Source of the DNA: CAVYXZ01 sp965223835 | Lineage (GTDB): Bacteria; Chloroflexota; Anaerolineae; Aggregatilineales; Phototrophicaceae | Direction: 5' to 3' | DNA: 64,000 nt | Assembly (NCBI GenBank): GCA_965223835.1 | Contig: OZ245022.1 | Coordinates: 310,001 to 374,000 of the forward strand | Shown here: one piece after another, positions 55,072 through 64,000 of the stretch | Position numbering within the stretch: the first letter of the stretch is position 1 | Layout of the letters: the number at the start of each line of letters is the position of its first letter | The notes under the pieces: generated by a model | The model's database searches: none | What the model was told of the DNA's origin: nothing | The model's input: the letters and a program-made list of their open reading frames with translations, nothing else | Program-made: the position numbers and the translations under genes

Positions 55072-56370
55072 ATGCCAAAAATCACCTTCATTGGAGCCGG
55101 GAGCACCGTTTTCGCCAAGAATCTGATGGGCGACATTTTACAATATGCTGAACTCAGTGACGCCACCATCAGCCTGCACGACATCAACGAGGAGCGCCTC
55201 AAGACATCGGAGATTGTAGCGCACAAAATCGCCAATAAGCTAGGCGTCAAACCGACCATCGAGGCCACACTGGACCGCCGGGCAGCATTGGATGGGGCCG
55301 ACTATGCCATCAGCATGTTCCAGATCGCTGGCTATAAGCCGGGTACGGTCATCGACTTTGAGATTCCCAAAAAGTACGGCCTGCGCCAGACGATTGCCGA
55401 TACGCTGGGGATTGGCGGCATCATGCGCGGCTTGCGGACGATTTATGCGTTGCAGGGTATGCTGGCCGATATGGAAAGCCTGTGCCCGGACGTGACGCAT
55501 CTCAATTATGTCAATCCGATGGCGATGAACTGCTGGGCTATCGACCGCCTGAGTAACATCAACACTGTTGGTCTATGCCACAGCGTCCAGGGAACCGCCA
55601 GTCAACTGGCCCGCGACATCAACGTGCCCATCGAAGAGATAAATTACGTCTGCGCCGGGATCAATCACATGGCGTTTTACCTCAAGTTCGAGCGCGATGG
55701 CGAAGACCTCTATCCGCTGATTCAGCAGGTTGCTGCCGAAGATCGCATCCCTGATTGGAACCGTGTGCGTTATGAGATGTTCCAGCGTCTGGGTTACTTC
55801 GTGACCGAATCGAGCGAACACTTTGCGGAATATGTCCCCTGGTTTATCAAGCGCGACCGCGACGACTTGATCGAAGAATTCAACATCCCGCTGGATGAAT
55901 ATATCCGCCGCTGTGAAAACCAGATCGCCAAATGGGAGACGCTACGGGTGGACATGGAAGATCCCGATAAGGACATTGAGGTGCGCCGCAGCATGGAATA
56001 CGGCTCGCAGATCATCTACGCGATGGAAACTGGCGATCCGGTCGTCATCTATGGCAACGTGCCCAACAACGGCCTGATCGACAATTTGCCGCACGGATGC
56101 AGCGTCGAAGTACCGTGTTTGATTGACAAGAGCGGTATCCAGCCCACCAAAATTGGTTCACTGCCACCGCATCTGGCCGCGCTCATGCAGACCAACATCA
56201 ATGTGCAGGCGCTGACGGTTGAGGCGGCTGTGACCTGCAAGCGCGAACACATCTACCATGCGGCGATGCTCGACCCGCACACCGCCGCTGAACTCTCGCT
56301 CGAGCAAATCTGGAGTCTGGTTGATGACCTGATTGACGCACACGGCGACTGGCTGCCGCACTACAATTAG
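55072..56370 (+). CDS. GH4-family NAD+/Mn2+-dependent glycosidase (alpha-galactosidase-like)
   Basis: 432 residues. Rossmann N-terminus FIGAGSTVFAKNLMGDIL (5-22), acidic ribose-binding LHDINEERL, the GH4 Cys-His metal site C169-H170 (GLCHSVQG), and H199 (GINHMAF). The DTLGIGGIMRGLRT segment is typical of the alpha-galactosidase/alpha-glucuronidase branch. GH4 enzymes use a transient C3 oxidation by NAD+ and Mn2+. AAAGGT upstream. A galactose role fits galT downstream. Confidence 0.9.
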   Translation: MPKITFIGAGSTVFAKNLMGDILQYAELSDATISLHDINEERLKTSEIVAHKIANKLGVKPTIEATLDRRAALDGADYAISMFQIAGYKPGTVIDFEIPKKYGLRQTIADTLGIGGIMRGLRTIYALQGMLADMESLCPDVTHLNYVNPMAMNCWAIDRLSNINTVGLCHSVQGTASQLARDINVPIEEINYVCAGINHMAFYLKFERDGEDLYPLIQQVAAEDRIPDWNRVRYEMFQRLGYFVTESSEHFAEYVPWFIKRDRDDLIEEFNIPLDEYIRRCENQIAKWETLRVDMEDPDKDIEVRRSMEYGSQIIYAMETGDPVVIYGNVPNNGLIDNLPHGCSVEVPCLIDKSGIQPTKIGSLPPHLAALMQTNINVQALTVEAAVTCKREHIYHAAMLDPHTAAELSLEQIWSLVDDLIDAHGDWLPHYN

Positions 56371-56712
56371 CCTTCAATGTAACAAAGTTCTGATGGGGTA
56401 TATGCAGATCGCCTATTGCCCCATCATGGTTGCTTAAATTATCCAGGTTGACACTGCAAATATGTCTCGACTCCTCTAGATTTGCTTGATTCGATAAAAA
56501 AGATAATATAGTAATTGGTAATGTCAGCAAATCGCTGTACTTATTTCTCTATCTAGAACGTTGACGATTGTTGGGGTTTCATTGATATTATGTAGCAAAA
56601 CCGGGTTTGTAGATGTGTTCCAGCGAGGGTTTCCCGCAATTTTCTGCTCAACTGTGCAAGATAGGTTGTAGTATTTGAGGATATACGTTGTTTAGCACTA
56701 TGGAGGAGTCTA
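56371..56712. other. Intergenic region with hairpin and promoter
   Basis: TGATGGGG (56391-56398) and CCCCATCA (56419-56426) form an 8-bp hairpin just past the GH4 stop, without a T-tract. Further on, TTGACG with TATTAT about 19 bases later, and GGAGGAG before the propeller ATG, form a plausible promoter and ribosome binding site. No gene seen. Confidence 0.4.
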
Positions 56713-58047
56713 ATGACTTGGTCGCAGTTTCACGGACATGCCGCAAACGGGGGACACGCTTCGGTTACAACATCATTCCCGATAACACCAGCCTGGTCTG
56801 TCCCTGTTGGTCAGGTTGTTTTCTCTTCCCCGGTTATTGACATTGACGGCAATATCTATGTTGGCAATATTGATGGACAACTTGTGGCGGTCAGCCCTGC
56901 TGGTGTTGAGTTGTGGCGTACAACCTTCGAAAATTCACGTATTGCCGCTTCGCCTGCCATTGATACCGAAGGTCACATCTATGTGATCACACTTCAACCA
57001 GTAGGCGAAGATCGGTTCATTAGTGTCCTGAATAAGGTCCGTAATACCGGCTCGATAATGTGGTCATTGCAACTTCCTGATAGTTGCTGGTCCACTGCGT
57101 CACCGACTATATGGTCGTCTGGACGGGATGAGTTCATTTTTATTTATGGTTTTGCCCAACCAGTCGGTAGTCAACCGAAGGGTGCCATCTATATTTTGGA
57201 TGTTAATAGCAATCTGTTGCACTCGGAATACTTGGATTGCGATTACGGCGATCTGGTGGGCAGTGGAAGTTTTTGGGACTTTTTGAAAGACATCTGGGAT
57301 GCACTGACAAATATTCCGTACAAATTTGACGGCTCAACCCCGCTCATTAACCTGACTGATACTGTTGGCTGGCAACATCCAACAATTGCAGTTGAGGATA
57401 CAGTCAGTCCGGTAACACCAATTGTCGTAGTCGCGGACTGGATTTGTGCTTTATGGGGCTTTAGTTGGGATCCAGACACACGTACCCTGAGCTATTTGTG
57501 GCATCAAGAACCGAAACCGGCCCGATACTTCAGTTCACCTGCCGTCGGTGCTGGCGGGATGGTAACAATTGGCCGTGCCGATGGACGAGTGTTAGGTTTT
57601 GAGGTACAGGGCGGGACACAAATTTGGGAGTACGAAGCGGGTTCAGGCGTAATGGCAACGGCTGCATATCGCCTGGGTATAGGTCCTATTTATATCGTTA
57701 CCTTTGACAAGATTCGCGTCCTCGGCTTGGCTGGCATCTTATGGCGCACCTTTGATATTTATGGTCAAAGTATTGCGTCCCCGGCTCTTTCAAAGAATAT
57801 ACTTTACGTGAGCACGGTTAGTGGTTTTTATGGTTTCAGTGATAATTTGTCCAGCTACTTTTTTGATGGTTCAATCAGCGGGGGGTTGTCGTCGCCAGCA
57901 ATTAGTGAACAGGGTAGTGTATATACAGTTGGTATATCTAGTGGCGAATGGGTTCTACGTGCTTATCCGTCACTCGATATTTCAACAACGCCGATCACTT
58001 CCAGTTACACTGGTCAAACGACCGATACAGCCAATCAGACCACTTAA
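56713..58047 (+). CDS. PQQ-type beta-propeller protein
   Basis: 444 residues made of WD/PQQ-like blades: PAWSVPVGQVVFSSPVI, GNIYVGNIDGQLVAVSPAGVELWRT, ASPAIDTEGHIYVIT, FSSPAVGAGGMVTIGRADGRVLGF, IASPALSKNILYVST. No signal peptide, catalytic motif or membrane segment, so it is probably a binding scaffold. GGAGGAG lies about four bases before the ATG. The base composition is more AT-rich than its neighbours, hinting at transfer. Confidence 0.72.
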   Translation: MTWSQFHGHAANGGHASVTTSFPITPAWSVPVGQVVFSSPVIDIDGNIYVGNIDGQLVAVSPAGVELWRTTFENSRIAASPAIDTEGHIYVITLQPVGEDRFISVLNKVRNTGSIMWSLQLPDSCWSTASPTIWSSGRDEFIFIYGFAQPVGSQPKGAIYILDVNSNLLHSEYLDCDYGDLVGSGSFWDFLKDIWDALTNIPYKFDGSTPLINLTDTVGWQHPTIAVEDTVSPVTPIVVVADWICALWGFSWDPDTRTLSYLWHQEPKPARYFSSPAVGAGGMVTIGRADGRVLGFEVQGGTQIWEYEAGSGVMATAAYRLGIGPIYIVTFDKIRVLGLAGILWRTFDIYGQSIASPALSKNILYVSTVSGFYGFSDNLSSYFFDGSISGGLSSPAISEQGSVYTVGISSGEWVLRAYPSLDISTTPITSSYTGQTTDTANQTT

Positions 58048-58083
58048 AGACGTTAGTGGCCTCATATCTTGAGGCAAGAAATG

Positions 58084-58128
58084 GTAAAGCAGCGTTACAC
58101 AGTTGCCATCTGTCAAACACTGCTTTAC
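58084..58128 (+). terminator. Terminator-like hairpin after the propeller gene
   Basis: GTAAAGCAG and CTGCTTTAC form a 9-bp stem with an inner ACAG/CTGT pairing, followed by TTTAAT on the plus strand. It overlaps the stop of the convergent desaturase gene. Confidence 0.5.
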
Positions 58129-59270
58129 TTTAATCCTTCCGGTGCCAGCTCCCCGATTGATGCCTCCAGTTCGTCTGCCTCGTCGGTGCGGATACTTTTG
58201 GCGGTTGGCGGTAATGGCGTGTCGAAGTAATAATCTGGGTCAGTCTTCTGGCGCTGCCACGTTTCGCGCATTTCCGACCAGGCTTCGCGCAGGGTGCGTG
58301 GCTGCGGCATGTCGTCGGCGATCTCGTGATATAGCTTTTTGAGGTTGTAACAGGGCACCCCCGCATACATGTGGTGCTCGATATGCCAGTTCATCCGCCA
58401 GTAGAGAAATTCTGCCAGTGGATTGAGCGTGATCGAACGGACGCATTTCCGGAAATCCGGGGTATCCTCACGCAGCCCGCAATGTTGTGTCAGGCCAACG
58501 AAATAGCCGAGCCAATTGGCAGTGAACGGCGCAACCGTGATAATCAATGGCAGCACCCACAGGCCGGTGGCGATAGCGACCACCAGCACCGCGCCATGAA
58601 ACAAGAGCAAAATTCGTGACCACCAGATCGACTTGCGGTATTGGTCAGGCTGATCGGTGTGCAGGGCTTTAATCCATTCGTTGATCGGTACCTCTGACGA
58701 GCCAACGATGCCGAAAGCCCCTTTGATCGTAATCAGCACCGTTGAAATGAGTCCGCCCTTGCCAAAGACGCGCCCGCGCTGGGTGAGTAGATTCACGGTA
58801 AACAACTGGAGCATAAACGTTGACGCCAATGACGGTTCCAGTGGCAGCAGATTTTCCCGATCGCCTTCAGGGTGCAGCGTGTAGCGATGATGATAGGTGT
58901 GGCTGCTGGCATAATCGAAGGGGTCCCACCAACTGATGAGGCTGAACAGGTACATGAAGAACTTATTCAGCCATTTGGTGCGAAACACCGTGCCATGACC
59001 GAGTTCGTGTGGCGCAACGCCGACGAAGAAACTGGCAACCGTGCCATGTGCGAACAACGCGAGTAAGAATCCTAACCACTGCTGTTGCGACCAGAAAAGA
59101 TAAACCAAAGTGCCCGTGAGTATGAAAAAAGCCAGATGGCCCCCGGCCTGAAACCAGCCCTGCGCATCGCTGCGTTTTGATAGTTCGCGCAGTTTGTCGT
59201 GGGGGATGGGGCAGCGGTACCATTTGACTTTGAGCGTTTTTCGGACTTCAGCCAGCGGTTGATAACTCAT
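58125..59270 (-). CDS. Fatty acid desaturase family, membrane di-iron
   Basis: 381 residues with four or more membrane segments. The three His boxes are HELGHGTVF, HTYHHRYTLH and HIEHHMYAG, the pattern of membrane di-iron desaturases/hydroxylases. The substrate (fatty acid, sphingolipid or carotenoid) cannot be told from sequence. AGGAG about nine bases before the ATG. Oxygen-dependent enzyme, so the organism meets O2. Confidence 0.88.
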   Translation of the reverse strand: MSYQPLAEVRKTLKVKWYRCPIPHDKLRELSKRSDAQGWFQAGGHLAFFILTGTLVYLFWSQQQWLGFLLALFAHGTVASFFVGVAPHELGHGTVFRTKWLNKFFMYLFSLISWWDPFDYASSHTYHHRYTLHPEGDRENLLPLEPSLASTFMLQLFTVNLLTQRGRVFGKGGLISTVLITIKGAFGIVGSSEVPINEWIKALHTDQPDQYRKSIWWSRILLLFHGAVLVVAIATGLWVLPLIITVAPFTANWLGYFVGLTQHCGLREDTPDFRKCVRSITLNPLAEFLYWRMNWHIEHHMYAGVPCYNLKKLYHEIADDMPQPRTLREAWSEMRETWQRQKTDPDYYFDTPLPPTAKSIRTDEADELEASIGELAPEGLK

Positions 59271-59361
59271 GCCTGTGCTCCTGTCTTTCCTTCTTGCCGA
59301 TTTTACCCTTTCGAGTTACAGCAACCAATGCTTCTCGTCAACTAACGCCCGCCATCCGCCA

Positions 59362-60321
59362 TTATCCACATATGAACTCAAAGATTTTCTCATTATGACC
59401 TGGTAGATTTTCGTGCCCAAAGTCCGGGTAAATCTCCAGTGACTTGGGTGCGGTGATTTTGTTATAGGCGGCGAATTGCGTTGACGGTGGGCAGATCTGG
59501 TCCATCAATCCGACACCCATCATGACTTCACCTCGAATCCTGCTCGCAAGATGTTGTGTGTCAATGTAGCCCAGTTGGGTGAAGATTTCGGTTTCACGTT
59601 GGTGTTGGGGGTCAAAATGGCGGAAATAGGTGCGCAGTTCTTCATAGGCATTCTGGTCCTGGTCGATTTGCCAAACGCGCTGATAATCGGTCAAGAACGG
59701 GAAAACCGGCGCGGCGCGTTGAATACGCGGTTCTAATGACGCACAGGCCAATGTTAAACCGCCACCCTGACTGCTACCGGTGGCGCTGACCCGGTTTTCA
59801 TCCACATCATCCATCGCCATCACGAGTCCCGCCAGTTGGGCCGTATCCAGGAAGATTTGCCGGAACATCATGTCTTCTGGTGGACCATCGAGACCGCGAA
59901 TAATGTGCCCGCGATGAGTTGTGCCCAGGTGTCCGCCCACATCTTGTGATAGGCCACCCTGACCCCGGCAATCCATGGCCGCGACCGTATAACCCTGCCC
60001 GACGTAACCCAGCTTATCGACCCAGCTGCCGGAATTGCCGGAATAGCCATGAAACATGACAACGGCGGGGTGGGGCGCTGCCGCATTTTTAGGTCGCAGC
60101 AACTTGGCATGAATCCGCGCCCCGCGCACACCGGTAAAATACATATGAAAACAATCGGCAAAGTTGGTCTGGAAATCAGCCGGGATCAGTTCAACATTAG
60201 CATCAACCGCCCGCATTTCGTCGAGGGCGTCATCCCAGAACGCATCAAAATCAGCCGGGCGTGGATTCGTCCCCTGGTAACGCCCCAGTTCTTCAAATGG
60301 CATATCAAATAATAACGGCAT
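59362..60321 (-). CDS. CE7-family acetyl xylan esterase / cephalosporin-C deacetylase
   Basis: 319 residues, the family length. CE7 features: MDCRGQGG (about 116-123), nucleophile S184 in GSSQGGGL, Asp in GLMDQICPP and His in FGHE. The family forms hexamers and deacetylates short oligosaccharides in the cytoplasm. AAGGAG before the ATG. It may work with the neighbouring sugar enzymes on acetylated oligosaccharides. Confidence 0.88.
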   Translation of the reverse strand: MPLLFDMPFEELGRYQGTNPRPADFDAFWDDALDEMRAVDANVELIPADFQTNFADCFHMYFTGVRGARIHAKLLRPKNAAAPHPAVVMFHGYSGNSGSWVDKLGYVGQGYTVAAMDCRGQGGLSQDVGGHLGTTHRGHIIRGLDGPPEDMMFRQIFLDTAQLAGLVMAMDDVDENRVSATGSSQGGGLTLACASLEPRIQRAAPVFPFLTDYQRVWQIDQDQNAYEELRTYFRHFDPQHQRETEIFTQLGYIDTQHLASRIRGEVMMGVGLMDQICPPSTQFAAYNKITAPKSLEIYPDFGHENLPGHNEKIFEFICG

Positions 60322-60489
60322 CGTTGATCTCCTTCATAATCAGCCTGAGCAGTCCAAGTTTATCCAGTACCGCGAACAGCATCTACAATTTCCAACCAGA
60401 ATCAGTGCAATCGCGCCGTAATGGGCACTGTTCAAGCTGTATCTTCTTGAACGATGGGTTGCTGCAGTAATAGGTTACTGTGAACAATA

Positions 60490-61629
60490 TTACTGTTTAG
60501 CCCAACTGGCCCGACCGCGCCGCGCTCGGAAGTAAACCGGCTCATCTGAAGACTCTGGTATGGAGACATTGCCCTGTGGCGGATAATGCGCGATGGCATC
60601 TTCGACTATATCAACGCCCAATCCCGGCGCGTCCGGCACGATCATATGCCCGTCGACGATTTCTGGCTGGGTGGAAATAACCTCATAACGCTGCGGCACG
60701 TCATCTTCAAGATGTTCCAGAATGAGCGTGTTGGGCAGGGTTGCCAGCAGATGAATCGCCGCGAATTCAGCGATGGGTCCCAGCGAACCACTGTGCGGGG
60801 CCATCGTGATGTAGTGCGCTTCGGCCAGCGCTGCGATTTTCTTCAACTGCGTGAGGCCGCCCGCCCGTCCAGTATCGGGCTGAATCACGTCCACAATTTC
60901 GCGTTCGATCAACTGGCGCACGCCGTAAATATGCGAATGCCGTTCGCCGGCTGCAATCGGTAAATCAACGCGATCGGCAACACGGGCCAGCGCTTCGATG
61001 TCTTCTGGTGCCACCGGGTCTTCGTAGAACAGCAGGTCATAATCCGCCAGCGCCTGCCCCAGCCGAATTGCGTCACGAGTGGTCAGCCAGGGCGGGCCGT
61101 GCGCATCCACCATCAGGTCAATGTCCGAGCCGACGGCCTTGCGAATCGAATCGACTTTGGTCAGTACATTTTGGACACCGCCGGTTTTAAGCGCTGTGAA
61201 GCCGCGTTCGACTAGCTCCTGCGCGCGGTCGGCATTGTGGGCATGGGGATAGGCCCAGACTCGGTCACGAACTTTGCCACCCAATAGATTCCAGACCGGC
61301 GTATTCAGCGCCTTACCTTTGATGTCATATAACGCCATGTCAATCGCGGTCATCGCGCCACTGCCGACGACGCCGGTCATGCCGTGTCCCATCGTCGCCA
61401 GCAGAATCTTCTGCCAGATTTGTTCGATGTTGAAAGGGTCTTCGCCGATGAGCAGGGGAGTCAGGTCGGCCAGTGCCGTTTGAATCACGCGCGGCCAGCC
61501 GCTACCTTCGCCCACGCCGTAAATGCCTTCATCGGTGAAGACCTTGACGAACAACCAGTTGCGTCGTGACCAGCCGCCACCGGGCTTGCCCGCATGCATC
61601 AAATAGGTCTTAATTTCGGTGATTTTCAT
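60490..61629 (-). CDS. Enolase-superfamily sugar-acid dehydratase (galactonate dehydratase-like)
   Basis: 379 residues from the ATG at 61629 (no strong ribosome binding site; a TTG at 61638 is possible). Metal ligands D175 (with H177), E203 and E229 in VDAHG, FYEDP and AAGERH; general base H279 in APHSGSLG. The D-x-H spacing matches the galactonate dehydratase subgroup of mandelate racemase relatives. It likely dehydrates a sugar acid to a 2-keto-3-deoxy product. It lies near galT and GH4, consistent with galactose use. Confidence 0.82.
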   Translation of the reverse strand: MKITEIKTYLMHAGKPGGGWSRRNWLFVKVFTDEGIYGVGEGSGWPRVIQTALADLTPLLIGEDPFNIEQIWQKILLATMGHGMTGVVGSGAMTAIDMALYDIKGKALNTPVWNLLGGKVRDRVWAYPHAHNADRAQELVERGFTALKTGGVQNVLTKVDSIRKAVGSDIDLMVDAHGPPWLTTRDAIRLGQALADYDLLFYEDPVAPEDIEALARVADRVDLPIAAGERHSHIYGVRQLIEREIVDVIQPDTGRAGGLTQLKKIAALAEAHYITMAPHSGSLGPIAEFAAIHLLATLPNTLILEHLEDDVPQRYEVISTQPEIVDGHMIVPDAPGLGVDIVEDAIAHYPPQGNVSIPESSDEPVYFRARRGRASWAKQ

Positions 61630-61713
61630 GAGGATCAACCGCTCTCAAATGCTTTCACGAATTGGATGAAATTGGATGTGGCTGAGAACTCAGCACTTGG
61701 AACTCAGCACTTT

Positions 61714-62490
61714 TTACCCATTCACTCGGTCGCGCCACTGAACGAGTTGCTCCATCAGGTCGAAATCCCAGGGTTGACCGGCGCTGAAGATTAAGTAAGT
61801 TGCGCCCACTTCGGCATAGGCATCCAGATTGTCCGGGAAATCTTTGGGTGTCAACGCGACGGTGCGTTCAATCGCTGACGGGTCACGCCCCACTTTTTCA
61901 CACCAGTCATCCAGCACACGGTTTTTATGCGCCCAGCTTTCCGGTGGGCCAAACGTATTCCACAGGTCGGCATGTTGCGCCACCAGCCTGAGGGTGACTT
62001 TTTCACCGCCGCCACCAATCAGAATCGGAATCGGGTTGCGGATGGGTGGTGGAATCTCCTCCGCTAATTGCTGCTTGATGATGGGCAGCGATTCACCGAG
62101 GTCACGCAGTCGACTCGCTGCTGTGCCAAACTCGTAGCCGAAATCCACGTAATCACGCTCGAACCAGCCCGCACCGATCCCTAGAATCAAACGGCCATTG
62201 CTGATCTGATCGACCGTTTTCGCCATCTGTGCCAGTAGGCGGGGATTGCGATAGCTATTGCAGGTGACAAAACAGCCAATTTCGGCGCGGGTGGTGAGGG
62301 TGCCCATCGCCGTCAGCAGGGTCCAGCCTTCCAGATTGCCGCCATCCTCTGGGCCATAAAGCGGGAAGAAATGATCCCAATTCCAGATGCTATCCACGCC
62401 CATCGCTTCGACACGACGCACTGCTGCTGCATAGTCAATATAATTCGTTTGTTGCTGATGGAGTTGTACGCCCACCCGAAATGTAGTCAT
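61714..62490 (-). CDS. LLM-class flavin (F420-type) oxidoreductase
   Basis: 258 residues of the luciferase-like TIM barrel: VEAMGVDSIWNWDHFFPLYG, AEIGCFVTCNSYRNPRLLAQ, ISNGRLILGIGAGWFERDYVDFGYEF, PIPILIGGGGEKVTLRL. The sequence subgroup is annotated as F420-dependent, but FMN use is possible. Substrate unknown. AGGGGAG six bases before the ATG. Same strand as the dehydratase gene with an 84-base gap. Confidence 0.87.
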   Translation of the reverse strand: MTTFRVGVQLHQQQTNYIDYAAAVRRVEAMGVDSIWNWDHFFPLYGPEDGGNLEGWTLLTAMGTLTTRAEIGCFVTCNSYRNPRLLAQMAKTVDQISNGRLILGIGAGWFERDYVDFGYEFGTAASRLRDLGESLPIIKQQLAEEIPPPIRNPIPILIGGGGEKVTLRLVAQHADLWNTFGPPESWAHKNRVLDDWCEKVGRDPSAIERTVALTPKDFPDNLDAYAEVGATYLIFSAGQPWDFDLMEQLVQWRDRVNG

Positions 62491-62578
62491 AAGAAGCTCC
62501 CCTGTGATTAACCGTGCGCTGATTGTAACTGCACAGTCATGCAGTCGGCAATCTGATTGGACACATACCAGTATGATG

Positions 62579-62956
62579 CTACCTGTTCTGTGATATGTTG
62601 TCTTCTGAAGAAGAATCTGTCTGACGCGGGGGTTGGAAACTCATGGCAAGTTGTAGGACAACACCGAAAAGGAACCCAATTATCGGCAAGGAAAGACCAA
62701 CACCAACACTGATTGCTGTCAGCAAAACATCAGGCGATTTCGTAGTGAGGAATCGGTAAGTTGAAGGCAAAGACAATGAAAGGCCACTAATGACACAAGT
62801 AATTCCAAAAATTACCGCAGAATGGCGAGTCAGTTCAATGGTACCCAATGGGCGGCCTCTGCCTAACCCTACTGCAATTTGCTTGCGAATAATTCCATGT
62901 ATACCAAACCCAATGAAGAATAAGCTGAGGATCAAAGTGAACGGCGAGTCTATCAT
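62579..62956 (-). CDS. Small membrane hypothetical protein
   Basis: 125 residues with three hydrophobic segments (about 5-24, 44-66, 80-108) and a polar tail. No recognised family. Upstream site weak. Divergent from galT. Confidence 0.5.
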   Translation of the reverse strand: MIDSPFTLILSLFFIGFGIHGIIRKQIAVGLGRGRPLGTIELTRHSAVIFGITCVISGLSLSLPSTYRFLTTKSPDVLLTAISVGVGLSLPIIGFLFGVVLQLAMSFQPPRQTDSSSEDNISQNR

Positions 62957-63091
62957 CGTTAGCTCTGACTTGTAACCGATAACTGTATTCTATCATTGCT
63001 CTATTGCTACTGCGATTACCTGTGAATTCATGATGTGTAATGCTACACTTGTGGTAAAAATCAGCTTTCTCAAGATTGAGAGAAAAAACCC

Positions 63092-64000
63092 ATGTTCAAT
63101 CCCACCGATCACCCGCATCGTCGCCTGAATCCCTTGACCGGCGACTATGTGCTGGTCTCGCCACACCGCAATAAGCGACCCTGGCAGGGACGGCAGGAAA
63201 AAACTGCTGACGAACAGAAGCCCCAGCATGACCCACAGTGTTATCTGTGCCCCGGCAACATCCGCGCCAATGGGGAACACAATCCGTCTTATGAGTATAC
63301 CTTCGTTTTTACCAACGATTTCGCCGCCATTTTGCCCGATGCACCTGCGCCCCCGGTAGATCAATCGCCGCTGCTGCAACTGTCCGGTGTGCAGGGCACC
63401 TGTCGTGTCATCTGTTTTTCGCCGCGCCATGATTTGACGCTGCCGGAAATGTCGCTGCCGACGATTCGGCGCGTGGTCGACATGTGGGGCGATCAGGTCA
63501 TGGAATTGGGTCAGACCTACCGCTGGGTGCAGGTGTTCGAGAACAAGGGGTCGGCGATGGGCGCATCCAACCCGCATCCGCATGGACAAATCTGGGCGCA
63601 TGACCACTTACCGAACGAAGTTGCCAAAGAAGAAGCCAGACAACGGGCATATTATGCCGAGCATTCCTCGCCGTTGCTGGTCGATTATGCCCATTTAGAA
63701 GCGGAGCAGGGGGAGCGCATTGTCGTCGAAAATGCCGACTGGCTGGCGGTTGTGCCGTTCTGGGCGATGTGGCCGTTTGAAATCTTGTTGCTGCCGCGCC
63801 GTCCCGTGCTGCATCTGCCTGACCTCACCAATGGTGAGCGTGACTCGCTGGCGGACATCCTCAAACAGTTGCTGACCCGTTATGATAATCTATTCGAGAC
63901 GTCATTCCCGTACTCGATGGGCTGGCATGGCGCGCCGCGTGATGCTGCTGATTATTCACACTGGCAACTCCACGCGCATTTTTATCCGCCCCTGTTGCGC
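63092..64000 (+). CDS. galT: Galactose-1-phosphate uridylyltransferase, C-terminus cut
   Basis: 303 codons open to the window edge; the full protein is about 345 residues. Zinc ligands C50 and C53 (CYLCPGN), active-site H162-P-H164 with G-Q (NPHPHGQIW; H164 is the uridylylated His), and YSMGWHGAP. It exchanges UDP between glucose and galactose 1-phosphates in the Leloir pathway. Plus-strand promoter region is 62957-63091, with no clear ribosome binding site visible. Confidence 0.9.
   Translation, partial: MFNPTDHPHRRLNPLTGDYVLVSPHRNKRPWQGRQEKTADEQKPQHDPQCYLCPGNIRANGEHNPSYEYTFVFTNDFAAILPDAPAPPVDQSPLLQLSGVQGTCRVICFSPRHDLTLPEMSLPTIRRVVDMWGDQVMELGQTYRWVQVFENKGSAMGASNPHPHGQIWAHDHLPNEVAKEEARQRAYYAEHSSPLLVDYAHLEAEQGERIVVENADWLAVVPFWAMWPFEILLLPRRPVLHLPDLTNGERDSLADILKQLLTRYDNLFETSFPYSMGWHGAPRDAADYSHWQLHAHFYPPLLR

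Noticed and set aside
59362..59370. Perfect DnaA box TTATCCACA
   Set aside because: A single copy at the 3' end of the CE7 gene; one 9-mer is expected by chance and no origin features are near.
62993..63607. Long minus-strand frame opposite galT
   Set aside because: It is the shadow of galT, whose motifs are unambiguous.
1..64000. CRISPR arrays, rRNA and tRNA genes, transposases
   Set aside because: I looked for regularly spaced repeats, tRNA-like cloverleafs and transposase motifs in the gaps and saw none; a covariance-model scan would be needed to exclude tRNAs firmly.

Overview
The window looks like chromosomal DNA from a heterotrophic bacterium of the phylum Chloroflexota (Anaerolineae-like). 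This is an inference from gene content (a CarD-type regulator, LuxR/AAA-ATPase and NarX/NarL regulators, TIR-WD40 proteins, FmdB and DUF302 proteins, many sugar-active enzymes). I have no 16S or marker phylogeny. About 45 genes are supported, and both edge genes are cut.

Layout. 1-8.2 kb: a truncated secreted PA14/SH3 protein, a GH50-like glycoside hydrolase with a TPR-esterase, an ArsR-type repressor, a DinB protein and a Rieske protein. 8.4-16.9 kb: AAC(3)-like and PhyH-like enzymes, AlkD-like repair protein, an HSP90/TPR/methyltransferase operon, FmdB and DUF302, a second methyltransferase. 16.9-24.1 kb: signalling block with a LuxR ATPase, a NarX/NarL pair, and a kinase followed by two receiver-only proteins. 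24.3-34.4 kb: secreted proteins, heparinase II/III-like lyase, amylosucrase, M3 peptidase, a flippase-like membrane protein with a GT2, NIPSNAP. 34.4-45.2 kb: dnaJ-type and grpE genes, two TIR-TM-WD40 genes flanking a GNAT gene and acs, DUF1330, CarD. 45.3-46.4 kb: UbiA/MenA-family prenyltransferase and a small ORF. 46.6-52.4 kb: a plasmid-like replication/partition module (winged helix, ParA, ParB, primase-polymerase). 52.5-64 kb: a hypothetical gene, a large lyase-like protein, GH4, PQQ-type propeller, fatty acid desaturase, CE7 esterase, enolase-superfamily sugar-acid dehydratase, LLM oxidoreductase and galT (cut).

The strongest lead for something undescribed is the 46.6-52.4 kb module. 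It contains a 26-bp palindrome (two perfect 12-bp arms) inside parB that could be its parS site, with half-site matches in the primase gene. An approximately 790-bp non-coding interval holds a G-quadruplex-type motif, short repeats, a 14-bp palindrome and an orphan antisense-strand terminator. A hairpin covers the primase ribosome binding site, and an 11-bp direct repeat flanks the whole module. Together these suggest an integrated or domesticated plasmid-like replicon.

A caution: acs and both TIR-WD40 genes are broken by single-base insertions between 37.8 and 43.5 kb (most within 39.8-41.7 kb), nearly all duplicating a neighbouring base. The reading frames resume perfectly after each one, so I suspect consensus errors more than gene decay.
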